Source: a virus
Direction: 5' to 3' (one strand)
DNA: 27,885 nt
Virus record (IMG/VR): IMGVR_UViG_3300034198_009509
Coordinates: 1-27,885 of that record
This document shows positions 1-5,140 of this stretch, piece by piece. The position numbers and the translations under genes were made by a program. Every line of letters starts with the position of its first letter. The first letter of the stretch is position 1. The notes below the pieces were generated by a model, which was not told where the DNA came from, did no database searches, and worked only from the letters and a program-made list of their open reading frames with translations.

Positions 1-90
1 TTCGGGGTGGGGGGCAGTGCCTTATGCGTGAGTGCGTGAGCAGCCAGTCCCCCCTCCCCGTCGCCCGCCGCGTCGCGGGGCGCGTGATAT
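1..90. other. GC-rich non-coding segment with long inverted repeat
   Basis: By hand count 60 of the first 80 bases are G or C, in sharp contrast to the AT-rich DNA that follows. Bases 3-14 (CGGGGTGGGGGG) and 49-60 (CCCCCCTCCCCG) form a 12-position inverted repeat with a single T-T mismatch and a 34-base loop. The loop holds two tandem copies of TGCGTGAG (25-32 and 33-40). A second, imperfect GC-rich inverted repeat lies at about 62-84. No convincing gene is present: frame 3 is open to a stop at 90-92 but has no recognisable protein, and it could only be the tail of something outside the window. It may be a structured RNA, a strong terminator of an upstream unit, or foreign or misassembled sequence. 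Confidence 0.6.
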
Positions 91-118
91 AAAACCCATG
101 GGTCCCTGTAATCTATAA

Positions 119-149
119 AGTGTTACGGAAGCGACCGATATTTAACACT
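119..149 (+). other. Hairpin in the 5' non-coding region
   Basis: AGTGTTA (119-125) and TAACACT (143-149) are perfect reverse complements. The inner bases CGG (126-128) and CCG (135-137) can extend the left arm across a 5-base bulge on the right. A smaller inverted repeat, AGTAT-AAGA-ATACT, follows at about 168-181. No T-run follows the main stem, so a simple terminator is not indicated. The hairpin sits between the GC-rich segment and the first small gene and could belong to a leader or a small RNA. I recognise no RNA family. Confidence 0.35.
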
Positions 150-216
150 AGAAACAAAAAATCCGGGAGTATAAGAATACTATATAAAAACAAAAACAAG
201 ATTTAAAGTACACCAA

Positions 217-387
217 ATGAAAAAAAATTCCGGAGATAATTTGAGGACCGTACAAGTCGATCCAATTAATGGTGAGTATTATATTACAATACCTGAATGG
301 ATGATGAATGAATTATCATGGTATGAAGATACTGAGGTTCAATTTAATCTTGAAGGAAATGAAATTATCATTTCTGAGAAGGATTGA
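217..387 (+). CDS. Small AbrB/SpoVT-like (MazE-type) protein
   Basis: This is a 56-residue reading frame from ATG 217 to TGA 385-387. Residues ~12-54 follow the pattern of a swapped-hairpin AbrB/SpoVT/MazE domain: a strand, then YITIPEWMMNELSW with the characteristic IP-E-hydrophobic segment, then the acidic turn YEDTEV, then the closing strand NEIIISE. Proteins of this fold are small DNA-binding transcription regulators or antitoxins. A single copy is too short for a second domain and would have to dimerise. No toxin gene follows, so a toxin-antitoxin role is not supported. There is no clear ribosome binding site upstream. The end of the gene overlaps the -35 box of the promoter for the next gene. 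Identification is by pattern only. The frame itself is likely real because it ends tightly against the promoter and has phage-like codon use. Confidence 0.6.
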   Translation: MKKNSGDNLRTVQVDPINGEYYITIPEWMMNELSWYEDTEVQFNLEGNEIIISEKD

Positions 388-412
388 CAACGACTAGATA
401 ATACTGTATGAT
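384..412 (+). promoter_or_regulatory. Sigma-70 type (early) promoter
   Basis: A perfect TTGACA (-35, 384-389) is followed after exactly 17 bases by TATGAT (-10, 407-412), one base from consensus. Transcription would begin near 419, about 16 bases before the ATG of the glycosyltransferase gene. The -35 box overlaps the stop codon of the AbrB-like gene. T4-like phages use host sigma-70 promoters for early genes, so this unit is inferred to be early, unlike the late octamers further right. Confidence 0.7.
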
Positions 413-434
413 ACTGAAGTAATTACATTCAATT

Positions 435-1190
435 ATGGCTAAAGGATTTACTGTTAAAGCAAAATCTCCAATTGCAGCAAGCGAAGAAGAATTCGATTAT
501 GCGAAAGCCCGTGAGATGATTCGTGGAAAATCAATTGTATTCTGTCTTCCTGGAAGAGGAGTTTCATATACATTTCTGAAGAACTTTGTACAACTTTGTT
601 TTGACATTGTACAGAACGGTGCAAGTATTCAGATCTCTCAAGATTATTCATCAATGGTAAACTTTGCACGTTGTAAGTGTTTAGGTGCAAATGTTCTTCG
701 TGGACCTGATCAGATTCCTTGGGATGGAAAACTGAAGTATGACTATCAGCTGTGGATTGATAGTGATATTGTGTTTAATACTGAAAAGTTCTATCAATTA
801 GTTTTACTAGATCAAGACATTGTATCGGGTTGGTATTGCACTGAGGATGGGCATACATCTTCTGTTGCACATTGGATGGAAGAGGATGATTTCCGTAACA
901 ATGGTGGTGTGATGAATCATGAGACATTGGAAACGATGTCAAAGCGTAAAAAACCATTTACAGTTGATTATGCTGGATTTGGTTGGTTGATGATTAAGCA
1001 CGGAGTTTTTGAACATCCTGAGATTAAATATCCATGGTTTGCACCTAAGATGCAAGTCTTTGAATCTGGTGAAGTACAGGATATGTGTGGAGAAGACGTA
1101 TCATTCTGTTTAGATGCAAAGGAAGCAGGTTTTGAAATCTGGTGTGATCCTCGCATTCGCGTTGGACACGAGAAAACAAGAATCATTTGA
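435..1190 (+). CDS. Glycosyltransferase-like protein (GT-A fold, family 2-like)
   Basis: The 251-residue product looks like a nucleotide-sugar-dependent glycosyltransferase. Residues ~32-40 (KSIVFCLPG) resemble the first strand of a GT-A fold. WIDSDIVF at 107-114 carries a D-x-D motif (D109, D111) of the kind that binds the metal and the sugar nucleotide. GEDVSFCLDAKEAGFEIWCD at 219-238 matches the acidic ED motif and the amphipathic helix-strand typical of family 2 enzymes, ending with H245. There is no signal peptide or membrane segment, so a cytoplasmic enzyme is expected. The acceptor is unknown and could be virion protein, DNA bases or host surface sugar. The gene follows a near-consensus sigma-70 promoter and overlaps the next gene by one base (TGATG), which suggests translational coupling. 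Similar proteins are common in T4-like cyanophages. The fold is fairly sure, the substrate is not known. Confidence 0.7.
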   Translation: MAKGFTVKAKSPIAASEEEFDYAKAREMIRGKSIVFCLPGRGVSYTFLKNFVQLCFDIVQNGASIQISQDYSSMVNFARCKCLGANVLRGPDQIPWDGKLKYDYQLWIDSDIVFNTEKFYQLVLLDQDIVSGWYCTEDGHTSSVAHWMEEDDFRNNGGVMNHETLETMSKRKKPFTVDYAGFGWLMIKHGVFEHPEIKYPWFAPKMQVFESGEVQDMCGEDVSFCLDAKEAGFEIWCDPRIRVGHEKTRII

Positions 1191-1381
1191 TGGCTAACGA
1201 TCGCTATAATATTCTCTGTAAAGGGAGAAGAATTTATACTTCACTGACACAGGAAGAATATTTCAATGTCATGGAGGATCTGTCGATAGAGTTTTATCAG
1301 ACAGGTTCTCCACAACCTGAAGATCTTGAAACTGAAATTTTATTGGAGAAACATCAATGGCAAAAGCAAAAGCCGGTCTGA
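1190..1381 (+). CDS. Small conserved phage protein, unknown function
   Basis: This is a 63-residue frame. The ATG at 1190 overlaps the TGA of the glycosyltransferase gene by one base, so I prefer it to the in-frame TTG one codon upstream. The sequence begins MANDRYNILCKGRRIYTSLT and then has a charged, probably helical middle (EEYFNVMEDLSIEFYQTGSP). It has no cysteine pair, signal peptide or membrane segment. The 3' end overlaps the start of the next small gene by 25 bases in a different frame. The tight overlaps on both sides suggest a coupled early operon. I do not recognise a named family, although its form resembles small cyanophage proteins of this neighbourhood. Confidence 0.65.
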   Translation: MANDRYNILCKGRRIYTSLTQEEYFNVMEDLSIEFYQTGSPQPEDLETEILLEKHQWQKQKPV

Positions 1382-1509
1382 ATAAGAATAGTTCTTATAT
1401 TCCTGGTCCTCCTAAGAAGTCTCGCCAAGGCGATGGGATGGGAACCAAGTATGCCGCTTCTTCTCGCAATGGAGCACGGAAAAAGTATCGCGGACAGGGT
1501 AAAGGTTAA
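1357..1509 (+). CDS. Small basic conserved cyanophage protein (MAKAKAG type)
   Basis: This is a 50-residue frame from ATG 1357 to TAA 1507-1509. The product starts MAKAKAGLNKNSSYIPGPPK and is rich in lysine, arginine, glycine and serine, ending KKYRGQGKG. The composition suggests a disordered, nucleic-acid- or virion-binding peptide. From memory, very similar short proteins recur in T4-like cyanophages, which supports the gene being real despite its size. The start lies inside the previous gene (25-base overlap, different frame), and the stop is 3 bases before the next ATG. The function is unknown. Confidence 0.7.
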   Translation: MAKAKAGLNKNSSYIPGPPKKSRQGDGMGTKYAASSRNGARKKYRGQGKG

Positions 1510-1512
1510 TCA

Positions 1513-2151
1513 ATGGCATACTTAAACCATAGTCTACCAGATTGGTCTTGTTATATTCGTAATGAGTTTTTGTTTAATCATCAAAAAGGACATGGTGAAG
1601 TTACAAAATGTGACGTGCATTCTGTAGCAAGTATTGAAAAAAGAGTTCCTCTATTTGAGGCATTTCTTGAAAATGGCGTGAATTGGACTCGTAGACCACT
1701 TCACGCTTTTTGCTGGAAACCAGATGCCCCTATTGAACCGCTTGAGGACATTATGTATTGGGATTGCTTTTCTCCATACATTGATGTACAAAAACGTGCT
1801 CGACTTGCTGGTTTACAGGCACAACTGATTCGCCCAGATGGGAAAAAAGTTGTTGGAACATATATGTTTACTTTAGATTGGTCTTGGGAAAACAAAGGAA
1901 TTCCAGATCTTAATTTTTCAGAGACTCCGGAACATAAATGTGCTCATTTATTTAAAGTAGAAACTGGAAATTACTACGCTTATCCTAATAATCGGATTAT
2001 TTGGTATGATAATGCTTGGACTTTTAAAAGAATTGATAAAAATCCTGGATATGAAATTGATATGACAGTTTATTCTGTTGAAAATAAGCGAAAAATAGAA
2101 ACTTCAGATCATTATATGTACGAAATCACTAATTTAGAAGAAAATAAATAA
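1513..2151 (+). CDS. Conserved cyanophage protein, unknown function (212 aa)
   Basis: The 212-residue product is rich in tryptophan, tyrosine and acidic residues and has no signal peptide or membrane helix. A central stretch at ~82-105 (MYWDCFSPYIDVQKRARLAG) is followed by alternating strands that include VVGTYMFTLDWSWENKGIPD and NNRIIWYDNAWTFKRIDKNP. This looks like a compact beta-rich domain. I see no catalytic motif. It starts 3 bases after the basic small protein and lies directly upstream of speD, as I recall for related cyanophages, but I cannot name a family. The stop codon region reads AATAAATA, which doubles as a possible late octamer for speD. The gene call is secure from length and codon use; no function should be assigned. 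Confidence 0.75.
   Translation: MAYLNHSLPDWSCYIRNEFLFNHQKGHGEVTKCDVHSVASIEKRVPLFEAFLENGVNWTRRPLHAFCWKPDAPIEPLEDIMYWDCFSPYIDVQKRARLAGLQAQLIRPDGKKVVGTYMFTLDWSWENKGIPDLNFSETPEHKCAHLFKVETGNYYAYPNNRIIWYDNAWTFKRIDKNPGYEIDMTVYSVENKRKIETSDHYMYEITNLEENK
2143..2150 (+). promoter_or_regulatory. Possible T4-type late octamer upstream of speD
   Basis: AATAAATA fits the NATAAATA form of the T4-like late promoter and overlaps the stop codon of the preceding gene. It lies 36 bases before the speD ATG, further than the 18-23 bases seen for the stronger sites in this window. The site is AT-rich enough to arise by chance, so it is a candidate only. Confidence 0.3.
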
Positions 2152-2186
2152 ATTTTTACTAACAAATTGAATTGAAACAGTTTTCA

Positions 2187-2513
2187 ATGGGCAAACACCT
2201 GCTCTTAGAGGTGTATGATGTAGACTTTGACTTGATCAATGACGTAGAATCTCTACAGAGCGTCATGATTGGGGGCATTGAACGTGCAAAAATGACGATT
2301 TTGAACACTTTTTCGCATTGTTTTCTTCCACAAGGGTGTACAGTCGTCATTGCCCTCTCTGAAAGTCATGTTTCTTGTCATACTTGGCCAGAGAATGGGT
2401 GTTTAGCAGTTGATGTTTATACTTGTGGAGAGGGAAATCCAAAATTAATTGCTCTTGAAATCTTAAAATATCTGAATTCAGACTCTTATTCCTTACGTGA
2501 AGTTGAACGTTAA
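2187..2513 (+). CDS. speD: S-adenosylmethionine decarboxylase proenzyme (SpeD)
   Basis: SpeD makes decarboxylated AdoMet, the aminopropyl donor for spermidine synthesis. The 108-residue product is the short prokaryotic form. It carries SESHVSCHTWPENG at ~58-71. Self-cleavage between E59 and S60 would give the pyruvoyl cofactor on the new alpha chain. H65 and C80 sit at the spacing of the catalytic His68 and Cys83 of the Thermotoga enzyme (five and twenty residues after the cleavage serine). An upstream residue that is often serine appears to be threonine here (GCTVV). I chose the ATG at 2187 (MGKHLLLEV) over an in-frame TTG at 2172 because this matches the usual family N-terminus. speD is a known auxiliary metabolic gene of T4-like cyanophages. 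No speE or other polyamine gene is in the window, so the product probably feeds the host pathway. Confidence 0.95.
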   Translation: MGKHLLLEVYDVDFDLINDVESLQSVMIGGIERAKMTILNTFSHCFLPQGCTVVIALSESHVSCHTWPENGCLAVDVYTCGEGNPKLIALEILKYLNSDSYSLREVER

Positions 2514-2521
2514 ATAGAAAT

Positions 2522-2576
2522 AAGGAGATAGCAACCTCCTTTATAAAAGTTCTGTTTTATTCACTTAAAACAGGAG
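2522..2576 (+). promoter_or_regulatory. Leader with two hairpins and alternative pairing of the Shine-Dalgarno
   Basis: Between speD and the next gene, AAGGAG (2522-2527) pairs with CTCCTT (2536-2541) across an 8-base loop. CTGTTTTA (2552-2559) then pairs perfectly with TAAAACAG (2566-2573) across a 6-base loop. The ribosome binding site AGGAG (2572-2576) starts inside the second stem, and it could instead pair with CTCCT (2536-2540). The region could therefore switch between two folds that expose or hide the site. The pairings are read directly; a regulatory role is inferred. Confidence 0.4.
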
Positions 2577-2581
2577 CTAAA

Positions 2582-2824
2582 ATGTCTAATTTACCCGTTG
2601 ATAGAGACCCCAATTACATGAAAGAGATGTGGGGTACTGCCAAGTTAATCACAGATTATAATGCAACACCACCAAAAAGAGTGATTCAGGAGGTTATGCA
2701 CGACTTGGCACCTAAGCATGACCTTAAAAAACAGGTTGAATTGCATGAAAGAATCCGTAATGATGAAGACTATGATGATTGGGAGTACGGCACTGAGCCA
2801 AACTATGGATCTCCCTGGCACTGA
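2582..2824 (+). CDS. Small acidic phage protein, unknown function (80 aa)
   Basis: The 80-residue product starts MSNLPVDRDPNYMKEMWGTA and ends with a strongly acidic, aromatic tail (NDEDYDDWEYGTEPNYGSPW). The middle (KHDLKKQVELHERIRNDE) is probably a helix. There is no membrane segment or known motif. It has one of the clearest ribosome binding sites in the window, AGGAG at 2572-2576 five bases before the ATG, partly held in a hairpin. The stop is followed at once by the late promoter for gp25, so this gene closes the left transcription unit. The gene is well supported, its function is not. Confidence 0.7.
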   Translation: MSNLPVDRDPNYMKEMWGTAKLITDYNATPPKRVIQEVMHDLAPKHDLKKQVELHERIRNDEDYDDWEYGTEPNYGSPWH

Positions 2825-2825
2825 A

Positions 2826-2833
2826 TATAAATA
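2826..2833 (+). promoter_or_regulatory. T4-type late promoter octamer (gp25 operon)
   Basis: The site is a perfect TATAAATA, the T4 late -10 element recognised by the phage sigma factor gp55. It lies 22 bases before the ATG of gp25, with transcription expected to begin within about 6 bases of it, leaving a short leader. It opens the gp25-gp6-gp7 structural operon. Confidence 0.8.
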
Positions 2834-2855
2834 AAGCAAGAAAACTTTCTGACCA

Positions 2856-3257
2856 ATGGCAATCAAAGGGGTATCAAGGGCTTTTAAGGACATTAGTTTG
2901 TCTTTTGAGCCTCACCCTGTAACAAAAGATCTGCCTATTTTAAAAAATGAAGCGGCAATTCGTCGTTCTGTGAGAAATCTGGTTGAAACAATACCCACTG
3001 AAAGGTTTTTTAACTCATTACTTGGTTCAAACGTCCGTTCAAGTCTCTTCGATTTCGTTGATTTTGGAACGGCATCGGTCATTCAAGACCAAATTCGTGT
3101 TACAGTTGAAAATTTTGAACCAAGAGTTGCAAATCTTCGCGTAGAAGTCGATCCTCAACCAGATACCAACACATTTGAAGTCACTGTAATCTTTGATATC
3201 GTCGGTCAACAGTTTCCAACTCAAGAATTTACATTTTTACTAGAGGCAACAAGATAA
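2856..3257 (+). CDS. 25: Baseplate wedge protein gp25 (GPW/gp25 family)
   Basis: gp25 is the small wedge component that docks the contractile sheath onto the baseplate. Its fold is shared with type VI secretion TssE. The 133-residue product matches the T4 protein (about 132) in length. Diagnostic features are DLPILKNEAAIRRSVRNLVE at ~24-43, the segment TIPTERFFNSLLGSNVRSSL at ~45-64 and the conserved ENFEPRVANLRVEV (~85-98) containing the family's EPR motif. It starts 22 bases after a perfect late octamer and ends one base before gp6, as expected for a wedge operon. No signal peptide or membrane segment is present. This is one of the most certain identifications in the window. Confidence 0.95.
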   Translation: MAIKGVSRAFKDISLSFEPHPVTKDLPILKNEAAIRRSVRNLVETIPTERFFNSLLGSNVRSSLFDFVDFGTASVIQDQIRVTVENFEPRVANLRVEVDPQPDTNTFEVTVIFDIVGQQFPTQEFTFLLEATR

Positions 3258-3258
3258 A

Positions 3259-5139
3259 ATGCCTTTTACTAAGTTTACTAATCTCGATTTTGATCAGATC
3301 AAGACCTCTATCAAAGATTATCTCCGTGCTAATTCAACTTTCACGGATTTTGACTTTGAGGGGTCTAATTTTTCTGTCTTAATTGATACTCTCGCGTATA
3401 ACACATATATTACAGCATTTAACTCTAATATGGTTGTGAATGAATCCTTTCTGGATTCAGCAACTCTAAGAGAAAATGTTGTTTCACTTGCAAGAAATAT
3501 CGGTTACGTACCACGCTCTAGAGCGTCCTCTAAGGCAACTGTTAGTTTTAACGTACCAACTAGCAGCACATCCTCTACACTGACATTAGACGCTGGTTTA
3601 GTGTGCGTAGGGAGTGCAAATAATAGCGATTATATCTTCTCAATTCCAGAAAGTGTTACAACGACCATCAATGGTGGAGTTGCCACTTTTAGCAATCTTG
3701 AAATTTATCAGGGAACGTTCTTAAGGAAGTCATTTGTTGTTGATGGATCGTTAGACCAGAGATTTATTCTTGATAACTCTTTTATCGATAGTTCAACAAT
3801 TGTTGTTTATGTTAAAGGTCTAAGTGATACTGGGCTTGGGAGAGAATATTCTAAAGTAGACAATATTTTAAATATTAACTCGACATCAGAAATTTATCTC
3901 ATTCAAGAAGTTCAAGATGAAAAGTATGAACTTCTGTTTGGTGATGGATATTTTGGTAAAAAGTTAGATAATGGTGCAATTATTACAGTTACTTACATTG
4001 TAACTGATGGGAAGGATGGAAATGGTGCTTCCAACTTTTCATTCTCTGGTAGATTCTTAGATGCCAATAATGCTGTGGTCATTCCATCTGGATCAATCAC
4101 AGTTAGCACAATCTCTTCTGCCGCAAATGGGTCCGATATTGAGAGTGTAGATTCCATTAAGTACTTTGCTCCACGCATTTACTCTTCACAGTATCGTGCA
4201 GTAACTGCACGTGACTATGAAGCAATCATCCAATCAATCTATCCTAATACAGAATCAGTTGCTGTTGTTGGTGGTGAAGAACTTGATCCACCACAATATG
4301 GAAATGTTCTGATTAGTATTAAACCCAAGAATGGCGACTTTGTTTCAGATTTTGATAAACAGACCATTCTAAGTAAGTTAAAAAATTATTCTCTAACAGG
4401 TATCAACCAACAAATCATAGATCTTAAAGTTCTTTATGTTGAGATTGATTCTGCAATCTACTACAATAATCCTCAAGTTACAAACGTTAATGATCTGAAA
4501 ACTAAAGTTATTTCAACACTGAATACTTTTGCATCATCCAACATTAATAAATTTGGTGGTAGATTTAAATATAGTAAGGTCTGCCAAACCATTGACAATG
4601 TTGATAATGCAATTACTTCCAACATTACCAGAGTCATTATTCGTAGAAACCTCAAGGCATTAATTGATACTCCTGCCCAATATGAATTATGCTTTGGTAA
4701 TGCTTTCCACTATAAACCAGAAGGATTTAATATTAAAAGCACTGGATTCACTCTCCGCGATAGAGTTGAAACATTTTATTTTACTGACACTCCAAAGAGT
4801 GGTGGAATGGGTGATATTTCTGTTGTTAGAGAAAAGAATGATAATGGTGAATATGTAATTGAAATTCAATCTGCAGGAACAGTGAATTATACCACTGGTG
4901 AAATTATAATTAGTACTGCTACCATAACTTCAACAGTCGCAGAAAATAATGTAATTGAAATTCAAGCGTATCCAGAATCTAATGATGTAATTGGATTGAA
5001 AGACTTGTATCTGAGTTTTTCTGTTGCCAAGAGCAAGATAAATATGGTTAAGGATACTATTACGTCAGGCGAACAGATATCCGGAGTCGGATATAAGACT
5101 ACTTCTAGCTACTTAAACGGAGAACTAAAGAGGGTATAA
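3259..5139 (+). CDS. 6: Baseplate wedge protein gp6 (gpJ-like)
   Basis: gp6 forms the inner ring of the baseplate that links the wedges around the hub. At 626 residues it is close to T4 gp6 (about 660). The N-terminus (FTNLDFDQIKTSIKDYLRAN) and the stretch LIDTLAYNTYITAFNSNMVV at ~48-67 are typical of the family. At ~311-345, YRAVTARDYEAIIQSIYPNT followed by a GGEE turn is the hallmark of baseplate J/gp6 proteins. The C-terminal third is beta-rich and more variable. The gene starts one base after gp25 with an AGAGG ribosome binding site at 3242-3246, and stops one base before the giant gp7-like gene. This tight spacing indicates one late operon. Confidence 0.95.
   Translation: MPFTKFTNLDFDQIKTSIKDYLRANSTFTDFDFEGSNFSVLIDTLAYNTYITAFNSNMVVNESFLDSATLRENVVSLARNIGYVPRSRASSKATVSFNVPTSSTSSTLTLDAGLVCVGSANNSDYIFSIPESVTTTINGGVATFSNLEIYQGTFLRKSFVVDGSLDQRFILDNSFIDSSTIVVYVKGLSDTGLGREYSKVDNILNINSTSEIYLIQEVQDEKYELLFGDGYFGKKLDNGAIITVTYIVTDGKDGNGASNFSFSGRFLDANNAVVIPSGSITVSTISSAANGSDIESVDSIKYFAPRIYSSQYRAVTARDYEAIIQSIYPNTESVAVVGGEELDPPQYGNVLISIKPKNGDFVSDFDKQTILSKLKNYSLTGINQQIIDLKVLYVEIDSAIYYNNPQVTNVNDLKTKVISTLNTFASSNINKFGGRFKYSKVCQTIDNVDNAITSNITRVIIRRNLKALIDTPAQYELCFGNAFHYKPEGFNIKSTGFTLRDRVETFYFTDTPKSGGMGDISVVREKNDNGEYVIEIQSAGTVNYTTGEIIISTATITSTVAENNVIEIQAYPESNDVIGLKDLYLSFSVAKSKINMVKDTITSGEQISGVGYKTTSSYLNGELKRV
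5037..5044 (+). promoter_or_regulatory. Weak candidate late octamer inside gp6
   Basis: GATAAATA fits NATAAATA and lies inside the end of gp6, 96 bases before the start of the giant gene. A similar GATAAATA lies 98 bases before the DUF4815 gene. The spacing to the start codon is much longer than at the intergenic sites, so it is only a candidate internal promoter. Confidence 0.2.
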
Positions 5140-5140
5140 G

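Noticed and set aside
25-40. Tandem TGCGTGAG pair as a CRISPR-like array
   Set aside because: Only two adjacent 8-base copies with no spacers.
3-92. Open + frame across the GC-rich segment ending at TAA 90-92
   Set aside because: It has no start inside the window, is only 29 codons, and resembles no protein I know. GC-rich DNA has few stops by chance.
26-100. 25-codon ATG frame on the - strand through the GC-rich segment
   Set aside because: Arginine- and glycine-rich, as expected from G+C runs read in reverse. No ribosome site and no known match.
1-216. tRNA gene in the 5' non-coding region
   Set aside because: No cloverleaf could be drawn: the hairpin at 119-149 lacks T-loop (GTTC) and anticodon-arm signals.
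454-1186. Antisense frames opposite the glycosyltransferase gene
   Set aside because: Short, without ribosome sites, and opposite a clearly coding gene. All convincing genes lie on the + strand.
2172-2186. TTG start for speD five codons upstream
   Set aside because: MGKHLLLEV from ATG 2187 is the usual family N-terminus, and the added residues have no counterpart.
2522-2541. AAGGAG...CTCCTT hairpin as a terminator for speD
   Set aside because: The stem is short (6 bp) and is not followed by a T-run. Alternative pairing with the downstream ribosome site seems a better reading.
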